Notes: generated by a model from the sequence alone, not told the origin. Positions 16,104-24,194 are shown, counted from the stretch's first letter. The stretch is DNA of 25,023 bases from an uncultured Bacilli bacterium (GCA_934096315.1 CAKOLT010000014.1:1-25023); one strand, 5' to 3'. Program-made: numbers and translations.

Positions 16104-16132
16104 AGAAAATTCTATCAAAGATAGAATTTTCT
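16104..16132 (-). terminator. Strong hairpin terminator upstream of the truncated toxin
   Basis: AGAAAATTCTATC (16104-16116), loop AAA, and GATAGAATTTTCT (16120-16132) form a perfect 13-bp stem. On the minus strand TTTTTATTT follows. Its place between a structured repeat region and a toxin-like gene fits the attenuating terminator of a type III TA operon, letting a little read-through reach the toxin. Confidence 0.75.
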
Positions 16133-16176
16133 ATAATATTTTCTCTCGGGATCACTTATTACTCGCACCACCCGTA

Positions 16177-16234
16177 AGCGGGAAACATTTTCGTACTATT
16201 ACACTATTTAGGTGCAATAATAATATACTATATT
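16177..16234. repeat. 58-bp direct repeat, copy 1, left of the IS
   Basis: Identical to 18285-18342 except at 16211 (G here, A at 18319). It starts AGCGGGAAACATTTTCGTAC and ends ATATACTATATT, and contains an imperfect hairpin (TACTATTACAC with GTGCAATAATA). It ends exactly 6 bases (CTTGAA) before the IS end. Confidence 0.9.
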
Positions 16235-16263
16235 CTTGAATTTGACAGTTGTAGCATAAAAAT

Positions 16264-16300
16264 AGCTTGCAATCCCTTTATTTATAAGGTTTTGCAAGCT
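16264..16300 (-). terminator. Terminator of the IS transposase gene
   Basis: AGCTTGCAA (16264-16272) and TTGCAAGCT (16292-16300) form a perfect 9-bp stem with an inner CCTT/AAGG pairing. On the minus strand ATTTTT follows. Confidence 0.75.
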
Positions 16301-16322
16301 TTTAAATTTGTGCGTAATATGC

Positions 16323-18161
16323 TTATCTTTTTACCTTAGAAAAAATTTTATTAAATTTTTCATAAGTAGTAATTTCATAGTCTGTTTTAAAGCCAAAAAC
16401 ATCGTGCAAATCATCAGTTAAATTGTTTCTAACATATGCTGGAGAATATCCAGTTCCTTTTTCTTCATATACTTCCATTTCTCTTAACTTTTCAATTATT
16501 TCTGTGTTAGTATATTTATAATCTAATTTATTTTCTAATATTCTATAGATTAATAGTGATATAAAGCAAGTTAGAAAATGTGCTGTTATTCTATCTTCTC
16601 TTGAAAGATAAATACCACCAGATTCAAAATCAGATTTTAGTATTCTGAAGTTTTCTTCAATTTCCCATCTATTTTTAGATATTTTTAGAATATCTTTAAC
16701 TTCACCATTTAGGTTAGTAGTTACACCATAGTAACCATCATATTTTTCCTCATCTTTGATAGTGTTTTCATTTATAGAATAGGAATAAATAAATTCTTCC
16801 TTATCTTTTGATTCATTTAACGAATTTTCTTCCTCTTTATTTTTTGCTTTTTTTGATGTTGAAATATCTTCTTTTATAAACCTTCTGTAATCGTTTGGAT
16901 TAGTACTCAATTTAATTTTATCGCCATTACTGCAAGAATATATTTTTTTCCTTGCCCTTTCAATCTGCCCATTTCTGACATTTGTTAAGTAATCTTTATA
17001 TTTGATTTGAAATGTAACTATTAAGTCTTGTTTTACAGACTTAGTTTCTGTTTGTACGATTTTGTAAAATGAAGTTTCATAATACTTTTTTCTTAATTTT
17101 TCATCGTTTAGAATATTACTTAATTTATATGTTTTACTTAAGTCTCCAACTATTCTCCAGTTATCATCTTTAAATACTTCTTCTTGGTATTCTTTTTTTA
17201 GTTTCTTTATAGATTGAGTAATAACAAAAGCTCTACCTTTTTCGATATTAAATAGTTTTATTTGGTCTGTACACATTGCTGCATCAGTACAAATAATAGT
17301 ATTTTTATTTTCTATATCATATCCATCTATTTCAAAATCAGTTAATGGATCTATTCCAATAATCTTTTTTTGTAATGGAATTAAAGTAGTGCTTTCATTA
17401 TCATTGCCTGGATAAATATTCATTGCTATTGGATAACCATTACCATCTAAGAATAATCCCATTCCTACAACTGGCTTTCCTTTTTTATCCTTAGCATTTC
17501 CAGTATATTTTCTTAAATCATCTTCTTCACTAATATCAAAATAATAGTTGGTGCAATCATAATAAAATATTCTTGTTTTTCTATCAACGACAGACTTGCT
17601 GTTGTTGTATAACTCTCTTTGAATATAATCTAAATTAGAACAAAGATAAGTTAAACCACGATATATATTTTCTAAATTGTATTTTGGAGTTTCAATAAAG
17701 TTTTTACTCAGTTCATATGTCTTTAATTTTGAAGAAGGAAATATAATCCTTGAATATACTAAATAAGATAAAACCTCATTTAAATCAAATTCAAACTTAT
17801 GTTTTTTTGTTACAGTGTTGATAGTTTTGTCTAACTTTAAAGAATAATAAATATCCTTAAGAAATAGATATCCAACATTATACTTATTTATTTTATCCAT
17901 TGGTATTTGTCTATTAACATATTTCTTAACAATTACTTCCTCAGGTTCTTCTTTCACCATATGAGTATTATTATATTCTTTTACATAATTGTTTAACCAA
18001 GCATCAAGGCTTATATTTTCTTCGTTAGCCTTCTTTATGATGTCAGGCTCATTTCCTATTGTTTCTAAAGTACGCGTAGTTCTTTTTCCATTTTTTTTGT
18101 AATCTTCAATTAGATAATATATTTTATAATCTTTTGCTTGACTATAACTTTTTCTTGCCAC
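16323..18161 (-). CDS. IS1634-family transposase
   Basis: A 612-residue DDE transposase. Seen: N-terminal MARKSYSQAKDYKIYYLIED (the KxYxYLVE-like opening of the family), IFYYDCTNYYFDISEEDDLR (first Asp), GMGLFLDGNGYPIAMNIYPG, IICTDAAMCTD (second Asp), and ISKNRWEIEENFRILKSDFE (catalytic Glu) near residue 500. Length and motifs are those of an intact enzyme. It starts at GTG 18161 with AGGATGTGAT upstream. No frameshift was found, so the element may still be mobile, in contrast to the broken transposase at 13722-15046. Confidence 0.93.
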   Translation of the reverse strand: MARKSYSQAKDYKIYYLIEDYKKNGKRTTRTLETIGNEPDIIKKANEENISLDAWLNNYVKEYNNTHMVKEEPEEVIVKKYVNRQIPMDKINKYNVGYLFLKDIYYSLKLDKTINTVTKKHKFEFDLNEVLSYLVYSRIIFPSSKLKTYELSKNFIETPKYNLENIYRGLTYLCSNLDYIQRELYNNSKSVVDRKTRIFYYDCTNYYFDISEEDDLRKYTGNAKDKKGKPVVGMGLFLDGNGYPIAMNIYPGNDNESTTLIPLQKKIIGIDPLTDFEIDGYDIENKNTIICTDAAMCTDQIKLFNIEKGRAFVITQSIKKLKKEYQEEVFKDDNWRIVGDLSKTYKLSNILNDEKLRKKYYETSFYKIVQTETKSVKQDLIVTFQIKYKDYLTNVRNGQIERARKKIYSCSNGDKIKLSTNPNDYRRFIKEDISTSKKAKNKEEENSLNESKDKEEFIYSYSINENTIKDEEKYDGYYGVTTNLNGEVKDILKISKNRWEIEENFRILKSDFESGGIYLSREDRITAHFLTCFISLLIYRILENKLDYKYTNTEIIEKLREMEVYEEKGTGYSPAYVRNNLTDDLHDVFGFKTDYEITTYEKFNKIFSKVKR

Positions 18162-18180
18162 GCTATCACATCCTAATCTA

Positions 18181-18209
18181 ATTATAACATACTACGATAT
18201 ATTACGCAA
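18181..18209 (-). promoter_or_regulatory. Promoter of the IS transposase
   Basis: A consensus -10 TATAAT (18181-18186) lies 17 bases from TTGCGT (18204-18209), just upstream of the transposase start. Confidence 0.6.
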
Positions 18210-18284
18210 GTATAAAAATGATAAAAAAACAAGTATTTATAATACTTTGAGAGCATTTTTTTAATAACAAGTGTCAAAGATGGG

Positions 18285-18342
18285 AGCGGGAAACATTTTC
18301 GTACTATTACACTATTTAAGTGCAATAATAATATACTATATT
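18285..18342. repeat. 58-bp direct repeat, copy 2, right of the IS
   Basis: Same orientation as 16177-16234, one mismatch. It begins 6 bases (GATGGG) after the IS end. Removing the IS would leave two copies 12 bases apart. Confidence 0.9.
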
Positions 18343-18380
18343 TTAAATAAAAATACAATACTTAAACATACTATTACCCC

Positions 18381-18803
18381 CTATATCCCATAATCAAACA
18401 TATCCACATTATTAATAGACATATCCAAAATATCCATAAACTCAACCATAGTATTATCACTTAATATAAGTAACTTTTTATAAGTATCTATCCTCTTAAC
18501 ATAACCTACCTTAGTTACATATATCCCCTTATCCTTAGCACTATCCTTTAAAAAATAAGTTATAGTAACCTCCTCATTATCATCCATATGATTATATATA
18601 TAATTTAACTTTCTATTTATCATTTCCCCTTTATCATCACATACATCTATTCTATCATAAGTTATTCTATTAGACTCTTTTATATTATCATCATACCCCG
18701 ACAAAGCCTGAAAAGGATGAAACTGACTAGCACGAGATGACATAGAAATATGTTCATGAGATGATGGCGGTCTATCTAAATTAATAATATCTTTATAATT
18801 CAT
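18381..18803 (-). CDS. YolD-like protein, partner of the Y-family polymerase
   Basis: A 140-residue soluble protein with the N-terminal YolD-like signature HEHISMSSRASQFHPFQALS, then GYDDNIKES, and a C-terminal beta domain (EEVTITYFLKDS, GYVKRIDTYKKLLILSDNTM). Known context: yolD-like genes follow Y-family polymerase genes (UvrX/DinB-like) in many Bacillota, and are thought to act with them in damage tolerance. Here the ATG overlaps the polymerase stop by one base (TAATG), with AAGGG upstream. Gene order and overlap support coexpression. The IS and its right-hand repeat begin soon after its end. Confidence 0.85.
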   Translation of the reverse strand: MNYKDIINLDRPPSSHEHISMSSRASQFHPFQALSGYDDNIKESNRITYDRIDVCDDKGEMINRKLNYIYNHMDDNEEVTITYFLKDSAKDKGIYVTKVGYVKRIDTYKKLLILSDNTMVEFMDILDMSINNVDMFDYGI

Positions 18804-20284
18804 TATCCCTTATGTCCTCCAATTTCCTCATTTCTCTCTATCATAGTAGACCCCTCAAGAAGATTAGTTACTTTTAATATAGAATTTTTACCATATTTAC
18901 TCTTTATTTCTAAGATAGTCTTTTGAATATCCATAGACTTCTTTTCCTCTTTAATAACCTCTTTTATACTACCTTCTAAAGTAAATATATCAAGCTGAGT
19001 ATTATGAGTAATATGCTTATCCTGATAAGTTATATCACATGCTGTAAGTATTATCTTTCTAATTAATAATAATGGATTACATATTTTATTATATACTTTA
19101 AGTGTTTCACTAGTAAGTAAATTATTAGAAGCTGTTTTATGATCTATATTAACAGTGGCATGAGAGTGTTTAGGAACCTCTCTACCATAACGATCCCTAG
19201 TTATCTCTCCCTTATAATTATCTAGTATCTCTCTATTAGTTATATTACTTATATCATATTCTATTGTTAAAGTTAACTTATCTGTCTCTAGATTCTTTTG
19301 AGTAAGACTTAAACTCAAATTATCAACCATTTCCTTAATAATAATAACCCCTTTTTCTTTATCATATGGACAGTGAAGAACTTGTCCTAAACTCATACTA
19401 CTTGCCTTAGGAGTATATCTTTTAACATCTTCAATAGTACATGGCTCATATCCCCATGCATGATCAATTAAAAGTTCTGCATTAACCCCAAATAGTTTAA
19501 ACAACAATTCTTCATTATCTAAAGATGTCCTAGCAACATCCCCCATAGTATAAATATTATACTTCTCTAACTTTTTAGCATATCCTACCCCTACCCTCCA
19601 AAAATCAGTAATAGGGGTATGACTCCATAATTGTTCTTTATACATCTTCTCATTTAAACATGCTATCCTAACACCATAAGAGTTTGGTTTCATCCTTTTA
19701 GCAGATATATCCATAGCAACCTTAGCTAAATACATATTACTACCAAGCCCACAAGTAGCAGTTATACCCATAGTTTTATAAACATCTGTTATTATCCTTG
19801 TAGCAAGCTTTACCGGAGATGTATTATATAGTTTTAAATAACTAGTTATATCACAAAATACCTCATCAATAGAATATACAAGTATATCATCAGAAGATAA
19901 ATATTTTAAATATATATTATAAATCTTAGTACTATAAGACATATAAAGCCTCATTCTGGGAGGAGCTATAATATAATCTAACTCTAAAAAAGGATTCTTC
20001 TTAAGCTCAGAAGCTATATATGATTTCCCTTGAAACTCTCTATTATAATTCTTCTTCCTCCTCATATAATTAATTTCTTTTACCCTTTGGTTTGCCTCGA
20101 ATAATCTACACCTTCCCCCAAGTCCCAAACTCTTTAAAGAGGGAGTAACAGCAAGACAAATAGTCTTTTCTGTTCTAGAAGAATCTGCTACCACTAGATT
20201 AGTATCCAAAGGATCTAACTTTCTTTCTATACACTCTACTGAAGCATAAAAACTCTTTAAGTCTATACACATATATATTCTCAT
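18803..20284 (-). CDS. Y-family translesion DNA polymerase (UmuC/UvrX type)
   Basis: Replicates across damaged DNA. Seen: MCIDLKSFYASVECIER near the start (first metal-binding Asp, steric Phe-Tyr pair), then YSIDEVFCDIT (the catalytic Asp-Glu pair), a thumb with TATCGLGSNMYLAKVAMDIS, helix-hairpin-helix-like TPITDFWRVGVGYAKKL, and a little-finger domain to the C-terminus. The 493-residue length and the yolD partner favour the UmuC/UvrX branch over dinB. The start is ATG 20284 with GCGGTG upstream. I saw no LexA box in the promoter, so SOS control cannot be claimed. Confidence 0.92.
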   Translation of the reverse strand: MRIYMCIDLKSFYASVECIERKLDPLDTNLVVADSSRTEKTICLAVTPSLKSLGLGGRCRLFEANQRVKEINYMRRKKNYNREFQGKSYIASELKKNPFLELDYIIAPPRMRLYMSYSTKIYNIYLKYLSSDDILVYSIDEVFCDITSYLKLYNTSPVKLATRIITDVYKTMGITATCGLGSNMYLAKVAMDISAKRMKPNSYGVRIACLNEKMYKEQLWSHTPITDFWRVGVGYAKKLEKYNIYTMGDVARTSLDNEELLFKLFGVNAELLIDHAWGYEPCTIEDVKRYTPKASSMSLGQVLHCPYDKEKGVIIIKEMVDNLSLSLTQKNLETDKLTLTIEYDISNITNREILDNYKGEITRDRYGREVPKHSHATVNIDHKTASNNLLTSETLKVYNKICNPLLLIRKIILTACDITYQDKHITHNTQLDIFTLEGSIKEVIKEEKKSMDIQKTILEIKSKYGKNSILKVTNLLEGSTMIERNEEIGGHKG

Positions 20285-20310
20285 AATTACACCGCCAATA
20301 ATATAGTATT

Positions 20311-20339
20311 ATTGTACCAAAAGTTTTTTAAAAAGTCAC
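20311..20339 (-). promoter_or_regulatory. Promoter of the Y-family polymerase and yolD
   Basis: TACAAT (20311-20316) and GTGACT (20334-20339) are 17 bases apart, just before the start at 20284. Confidence 0.5.
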
Positions 20340-20356
20340 TTAAAAATTACATACCA

Positions 20357-20884
20357 TTATTTTTTACCATAAAACCTCAAACTAGGATCCCTAGTAAACT
20401 CTTTAGCAGAGCAGTACACTCTATTAGTTAAAGGATTATACCTATTCTCTTCAATATATCCAAGATTCTTAGCATAACCTTCTTCTATTATAAGCATTAA
20501 GGTTGTATCATATATATAACCCCCTGCAAGTAACCAAGTATGCTCCCCAATAAAGCAGTTCCTAGTATTCTTTAAAAGAGGAAGAAGACCCCCACACAAG
20601 TGATAAGTACCATCAAATGAATAACTTATTTGTTTAGAAGCTGCCGTACAGTATCCTATATTATAACCACTTACAAACACCTCTTCAAAATTACTTATCC
20701 CCCTTATATTCTGCTCATTTATCTTTTGCCACAGCTTCTCAGGAAATCCATATATCTTGCCTTCCCTAACTCCCCTTTTAACTAAACTATTAAATTCCTT
20801 ATTAAAAGTATATAATCTTTTTAATTCATCAAAACACTTATAATCTCTTCTTTCACTATTTATTAGACTTTGTAATATTTCCAT
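20357..20884 (-). CDS. Unrecognised protein with a possible Cys-His-Asp site
   Basis: A 175-residue soluble protein that I cannot assign to a family. Seen: VSGYNIGYCTAASKQISYSF, then YHLCGGLLPLLKN, then CFIGEHTWLLAGGYIYDTTL. The order of an isolated Cys, a His in GEHTW and an Asp in YIYDTT resembles transglutaminase-like or papain-type cysteine enzymes; this is a guess from residue spacing only. No signal peptide or membrane helix. The start is ATG 20884 with AAGGAGA upstream. It has its own consensus promoter (20962-20990) and a leader of about 70 bases, so it is not driven by the AbiE operon. Confidence 0.75.
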   Translation of the reverse strand: MEILQSLINSERRDYKCFDELKRLYTFNKEFNSLVKRGVREGKIYGFPEKLWQKINEQNIRGISNFEEVFVSGYNIGYCTAASKQISYSFDGTYHLCGGLLPLLKNTRNCFIGEHTWLLAGGYIYDTTLMLIIEEGYAKNLGYIEENRYNPLTNRVYCSAKEFTRDPSLRFYGKK

Positions 20885-20961
20885 AACTTCTCCTTGCTTT
20901 AAAATAACCTATTTTTTTTAAGTAGTTCCCACTTTAACCATTAACACCCAAAGTAGCTTAT

Positions 20962-20990
20962 ATTATACGGTAAACATAGTAGTTTGTCAA
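20962..20990 (-). promoter_or_regulatory. Perfect sigma-A-type promoter of the Cys/His protein
   Basis: TTGACA (20985-20990) and TATAAT (20962-20967) are 17 bases apart, a full consensus match. The leader to the start at 20884 is about 70 bases, contains two CTACTT copies, and shows no clear terminator hairpin. Confidence 0.85.
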
Positions 20991-21022
20991 ATACCACTTA
21001 TACACATATGAAATAAGTAATC

Positions 21023-21955
21023 CTATAAATTATTAAATATTTCAGATAATATTTTTATAGTATTCTTAACTTCATCAATAGTTAACATACTTTCATCATC
21101 TAAAACATATATTTTTTGCATTCTTTCAAAAGCGTTAATTAACTCATTATTAAATTCTAATTTCATATAATAAAAATCCTTTATTTCTTTATCACTTGGG
21201 GTGCCTCCAATCCTTGCCTCTTCTTCTTTTCTTTTATAACTAATCAAATTATTTAATTCTTGTTTATTATTTAACATTTTCTTAATATCATCATTTTTAA
21301 TCATAATAGAAATATCATATAAATGCTTTGATACATCATCATACATACCTCTTTCAAAATAAAATTCAGCTGCAAATATTTTATCAACAAATATTCTCTC
21401 TAATTTAATTATTTCAATATCAAATTCAGATATATTATATTTATCTTTTAATATCCTCTTTTCATTATCTAGAGCATATTTATATATTAAAGGTTCAATA
21501 GTATATACACCTACAGGCTCAGAAACTGTAAAAGATGTAGACTCGATCTGAATTTTTTCCGACTTAAACAATTCATTCATACTAAATAAAGAATTATATT
21601 TATAAAATGCAGTTATACTACCTTTTTTATCTATAGTTTCATCTTTATCTAACTCTAACCCTTGTATTTTGTATCCCAGTGCTGAATTTTTAAGTCTCAT
21701 TCTATTACTATTATTAGATTCATTATCATTAACTTTTACAGTTAAATCTATATCTTCAGAAAATCTATTCATGTGGTCTAATATTTTATATACCGCTGTT
21801 CCACCTTTAAAGTAAGCTTGTAATTTATCTTGCTTTGCCCTTAAATCTTTTAGTACAAGACAAACATAATAATCTTTTTCCAATATATCATTTCTGATAC
21901 CAGTCCTACTATTTATATTTAAAATTAATTCTTCTAAAATTTCTTTACTTAGCAT
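21023..21955 (-). CDS. AbiEii/AbiGii-family nucleotidyltransferase toxin (type IV TA)
   Basis: A 310-residue protein of the DUF1814 nucleotidyltransferase family. Seen: EKDYYVCLVLKDL, then FKGGTAVYKILDHMNRFSED and IDLTV, giving the GGT--K and SxDxD motifs that bind the nucleotide and metal; later ERIFVDKIFAAEFYFERGMY and HLYDISIMI, the conserved Lys and the His-hxD-L motif. All motifs are intact. Known family members transfer nucleotides to tRNA or other targets and arrest growth, often as phage defence by abortive infection. TAGGAGGT stands before ATG 21955, and the start overlaps the antitoxin gene by 11 bases. Confidence 0.9.
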   Translation of the reverse strand: MLSKEILEELILNINSRTGIRNDILEKDYYVCLVLKDLRAKQDKLQAYFKGGTAVYKILDHMNRFSEDIDLTVKVNDNESNNSNRMRLKNSALGYKIQGLELDKDETIDKKGSITAFYKYNSLFSMNELFKSEKIQIESTSFTVSEPVGVYTIEPLIYKYALDNEKRILKDKYNISEFDIEIIKLERIFVDKIFAAEFYFERGMYDDVSKHLYDISIMIKNDDIKKMLNNKQELNNLISYKRKEEEARIGGTPSDKEIKDFYYMKLEFNNELINAFERMQKIYVLDDESMLTIDEVKNTIKILSEIFNNL

Positions 21956-22598
21956 TATTACCTCCTAGTTCATATAACTTCATTATTGGTTTTAAATTAT
22001 TTATTTCATTAGCATACTCAAATATCTTTTCAAATTCTAATTCATTATCTCTAATGAATTTATAAATTATTTCTTTTTCGTTATCTACTTCTATTTTAAT
22101 GTTATCTTTATTAATAAGTATATCAAATAGTTGTAAATATTTATAATTATCTTCATTAACTATTTTTTTAGGTTTTCTAATAGTGACCCCTAAATTTTTA
22201 TTATTATAATCATTAAAATTAGGACATTCATTAGTTACAATCAATATCTCTTTAGGAACTTGTGTTGTTAAACCTATTTTATTAAATAAATAAGCCCCAG
22301 TAAAATATCCTTTTACCCCATTTCCATCACAAATATATTTTTTTTCAATAACTCTGTTAACATTTAATGGCTTATTACCAAATACACCTTTTTTGGGTTT
22401 ATAATAAATACCTTTTATAAATTGAGATAACTTATTCTCCTTAACAAGCCTATTTATATATACATAAATGTTTTTAAATATGTTATCAAAGTTATCTCGG
22501 ACTATCTTTTTAAAATAATCTTTAATTTCTTCAATAAAAATAGGTTCGTCATACGGACATTTATCAATATATTTAATTAAAATATCATTATAATTCAT
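21945..22598 (-). CDS. AbiEi-like antitoxin (type IV TA)
   Basis: A 217-residue protein upstream of and overlapping the AbiEii toxin. Seen: a predicted N-terminal winged helix (NIYVYINRLVKENKLSQFIK, then GIYYKPKKGVFG), then the AbiEi body with GVKGYFTGAYLFNKIGLTTQ and VPKEILIVTNE, and a C-terminal helical part. This matches the longer AbiEi-like/DUF6088 type rather than the form at 6338-6925. AAAGGAGG lies upstream of ATG 22598. Expected role: repress its own promoter and neutralise the toxin. The operon has a fully consensus promoter at 22668-22696. Confidence 0.85.
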   Translation of the reverse strand: MNYNDILIKYIDKCPYDEPIFIEEIKDYFKKIVRDNFDNIFKNIYVYINRLVKENKLSQFIKGIYYKPKKGVFGNKPLNVNRVIEKKYICDGNGVKGYFTGAYLFNKIGLTTQVPKEILIVTNECPNFNDYNNKNLGVTIRKPKKIVNEDNYKYLQLFDILINKDNIKIEVDNEKEIIYKFIRDNELEFEKIFEYANEINNLKPIMKLYELGGNNAK

Positions 22599-22619
22599 AC
22601 TTAACCTCCTTTATATATT

Positions 22620-22696
22620 ATGTTATTATTTTATTTAATTATTATTATTTTTTCACTTACTAATAACATTATACACTTTTTTTCTTATTTTGTCAA
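22620..22696 (-). promoter_or_regulatory. Consensus promoter and candidate operator of the AbiE operon
   Basis: TTGACA (22691-22696) and TATAAT (22668-22673) are 17 bases apart. An inverted repeat ATGTTATTA (22620-22628) and TAATAACAT (22661-22669) overlaps the -10 and extends to just before the ribosome binding site. It is a possible autorepression site but shorter and less striking than that of the 6338-6925 gene. Confidence 0.7.
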
Positions 22697-22729
22697 TTTT
22701 TTTAAATTAAATAATCAACATGCAAAAAA

Positions 22730-22827
22730 AGATTAATGTATAAATTTATTTTGATTCCTCTATTAGTAATGAAATGTATCTACCCATTACAAATAGATTT
22801 TCTTAATATAAAATTATACATTAATCT
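22730..22827. repeat. 98-bp segment bounded by 14-bp perfect inverted repeats
   Basis: AGATTAATGTATAA (22730-22743) and its inverse TTATACATTAATCT (22814-22827) enclose 70 bases with an inner GTAATG/CATTAC pairing near the centre. It has no coding frame. It could be a tiny terminal-repeat element (MITE-like), a structured RNA or a long-stem terminator; the sequence alone does not decide. Confidence 0.6.
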
Positions 22828-22903
22828 AAGATTTCAAAAGTTGCACTTAGTTTTACAATATAAAAATACTACTTAAATATTTATTATTACCTCAACTATA
22901 CAA

Positions 22904-23389
22904 TTATTCCTTTTTCTTTAAGCCCAATAAAATAGACCAAATAATTACAAACCAGAATATAAGTGAAAATAAAAACCCAAATCTTCCACCATCAGACCAA
23001 GTAACAATAGCCTGATAATCATACACTAACAAAACAACAACAAAAAAGACAAGTAAAGTTAAAATACAAACATTTTTTATAATTTTTTCTACTTTTCTAA
23101 ATTTATCTAGATTATTTTCAAGCATATTATTTTCTAAAGAATCAATACTTTTTATACTCCTTATACTTATTAGTATATAAATTCCTTTAAGAAAAAAAAG
23201 TAGACCACATGATAACATACAACTACCACATATTAAAAATAAAAAAAGAAATGCTATAACAAAAATATCAATATTTTTAGTGAAAAATGAAATAAACAAC
23301 ATAAACACAATTCCCAAAATAATACTTACAATTGAACTAAGTAAAAGCACAAAAGCCTCAATTCTTTTATCACTACGAAAACTATTCAT
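22904..23389 (-). CDS. Membrane protein of unknown function
   Basis: About 161 residues with four predicted helices: AFVLLLSSIVSIILGIVFML, IDIFVIAFLFLFLICGSCML (with a following helix), VCILTLLVFFVVVLLVYDYQ and FLFSLIFWFVIIWSILLGL, and a Lys/Glu tail. No family recognised. The start is ATG 23389, 6 bases after GGAGGA; an ATG at 23395 lies directly against the ribosome binding site and is less likely. It follows the lipoprotein gene by 11 bases. Confidence 0.75.
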   Translation of the reverse strand: MNSFRSDKRIEAFVLLLSSIVSIILGIVFMLFISFFTKNIDIFVIAFLFLFLICGSCMLSCGLLFFLKGIYILISIRSIKSIDSLENNMLENNLDKFRKVEKIIKNVCILTLLVFFVVVLLVYDYQAIVTWSDGGRFGFLFSLIFWFVIIWSILLGLKKKE

Positions 23390-23400
23390 TAACATTCCTC

Positions 23401-24063
23401 CTACTCTAAATTAATAGTAACTGTATAAATACCACTACCAATATAGTTATTATCATCATCAAAATCATCTTCATCATAAGTAAATGCAGACAATGTAATC
23501 GGAGAAGTTATATCACTAATTTTATCTGCTTTAAAAAGTTTAATTGATGAATAAATAGTATCATCATTTACCTCTTCAGGAAGTACATGAGAATACCAAG
23601 AACCATCTGGCTGATTAATATCATCATATAAATAAATATAAATATATGGAGATAAGCTAAAAGTAGAATTAGCATCTAGTATTTGTTCTTTATAGGTCGT
23701 ATCACCACAAGTAAATGAAACAATATAACCTATTTTATATTTATCAATATTCTCATACTCATTATAATACTTATTATAATTATACTTAACATTACTATTT
23801 TCTAATTTATTACTTCTAGTATAATACACATTAAATACCCCAATATCCTTACCACTTATTTTATCAGTAGTATAACTACTAATAAGAGAGTCATCTATAT
23901 ATAATCCAAGTTCTATAGGATTATCATCTTTATACACAGTAGTTTCAATATCCTTACTCTCTTCTTTCTTCTCATTATTAGTATTAGTATTTAACTCACT
24001 CTCTTTTTTTAAGCAGCCAGTTAATAACAAAATAACAATTAAAGTTATAAATATCTTTTTCAT
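23401..24063 (-). CDS. Lipoprotein of unknown function
   Basis: Seen: MKKIFITLIVILLLTGCLKK, a lipoprotein signal with lipobox LTGC, so the mature protein is lipid-anchored outside the membrane from Cys 17. A Lys/Glu/Asn-rich linker (NTNTNNEKKEESKD) is followed by a beta-rich, Tyr-rich domain of about 180 residues (NPIELGLYIDDSLISSY, GIYTVTINLE). No enzymatic motif. The start is ATG 24063; a longer frame to 24081 has no better site. It is likely cotranscribed with the membrane gene downstream. Confidence 0.82.
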   Translation of the reverse strand: MKKIFITLIVILLLTGCLKKESELNTNTNNEKKEESKDIETTVYKDDNPIELGLYIDDSLISSYTTDKISGKDIGVFNVYYTRSNKLENSNVKYNYNKYYNEYENIDKYKIGYIVSFTCGDTTYKEQILDANSTFSLSPYIYIYLYDDINQPDGSWYSHVLPEEVNDDTIYSSIKLFKADKISDITSPITLSAFTYDEDDFDDDNNYIGSGIYTVTINLE

Positions 24064-24134
24064 AATATCCCAAGGAAACAATTCCTACTCTTCACCATCC
24101 TTTTTATTACACCATTTATCAATAATTAGTAAAA

Positions 24135-24167
24135 AAGCAAGTACATCCTATATAAAACAACTTGCTT
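24135..24167 (-). terminator. Terminator after the two small membrane genes
   Basis: On the minus strand AAGCAAGT and ACTTGCTT form an 8-bp stem with a 17-base loop, followed by TTTT. It separates the 24195-24820 pair from the lipoprotein gene. Confidence 0.6.
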
Positions 24168-24194
24168 ATTTAATAATCTACATAATTTTAAAAC

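Larger units (their letters stand above)
16241..18278 (-). mobile_element. IS1634-type insertion sequence, apparently complete
   Basis: An element of about 2.04 kb carries one full-length transposase. The proposed ends are TTTGACAGTTGT (16241-16252) and its inverted partner ACAAGTGTCAAA (18267-18278), 11 of 12 matching. Inside are a promoter (18181-18209) and a terminator (16264-16300) for the transposase. No short target duplication is seen; instead each end is followed by 6 different bases and then a 58-bp direct repeat. The exact outer ends are therefore tentative. Confidence 0.75.

Noticed and set aside
16177..18342. A CRISPR array from the repeated AT-rich segments
   Set aside because: There are only two copies 2 kb apart, no regular spacers and no cas genes.
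20285..20356. SOS (LexA) control of the Y-family polymerase
   Set aside because: No CGAAC-N4-GTTCG-type box or close variant was seen between the promoter and the start.
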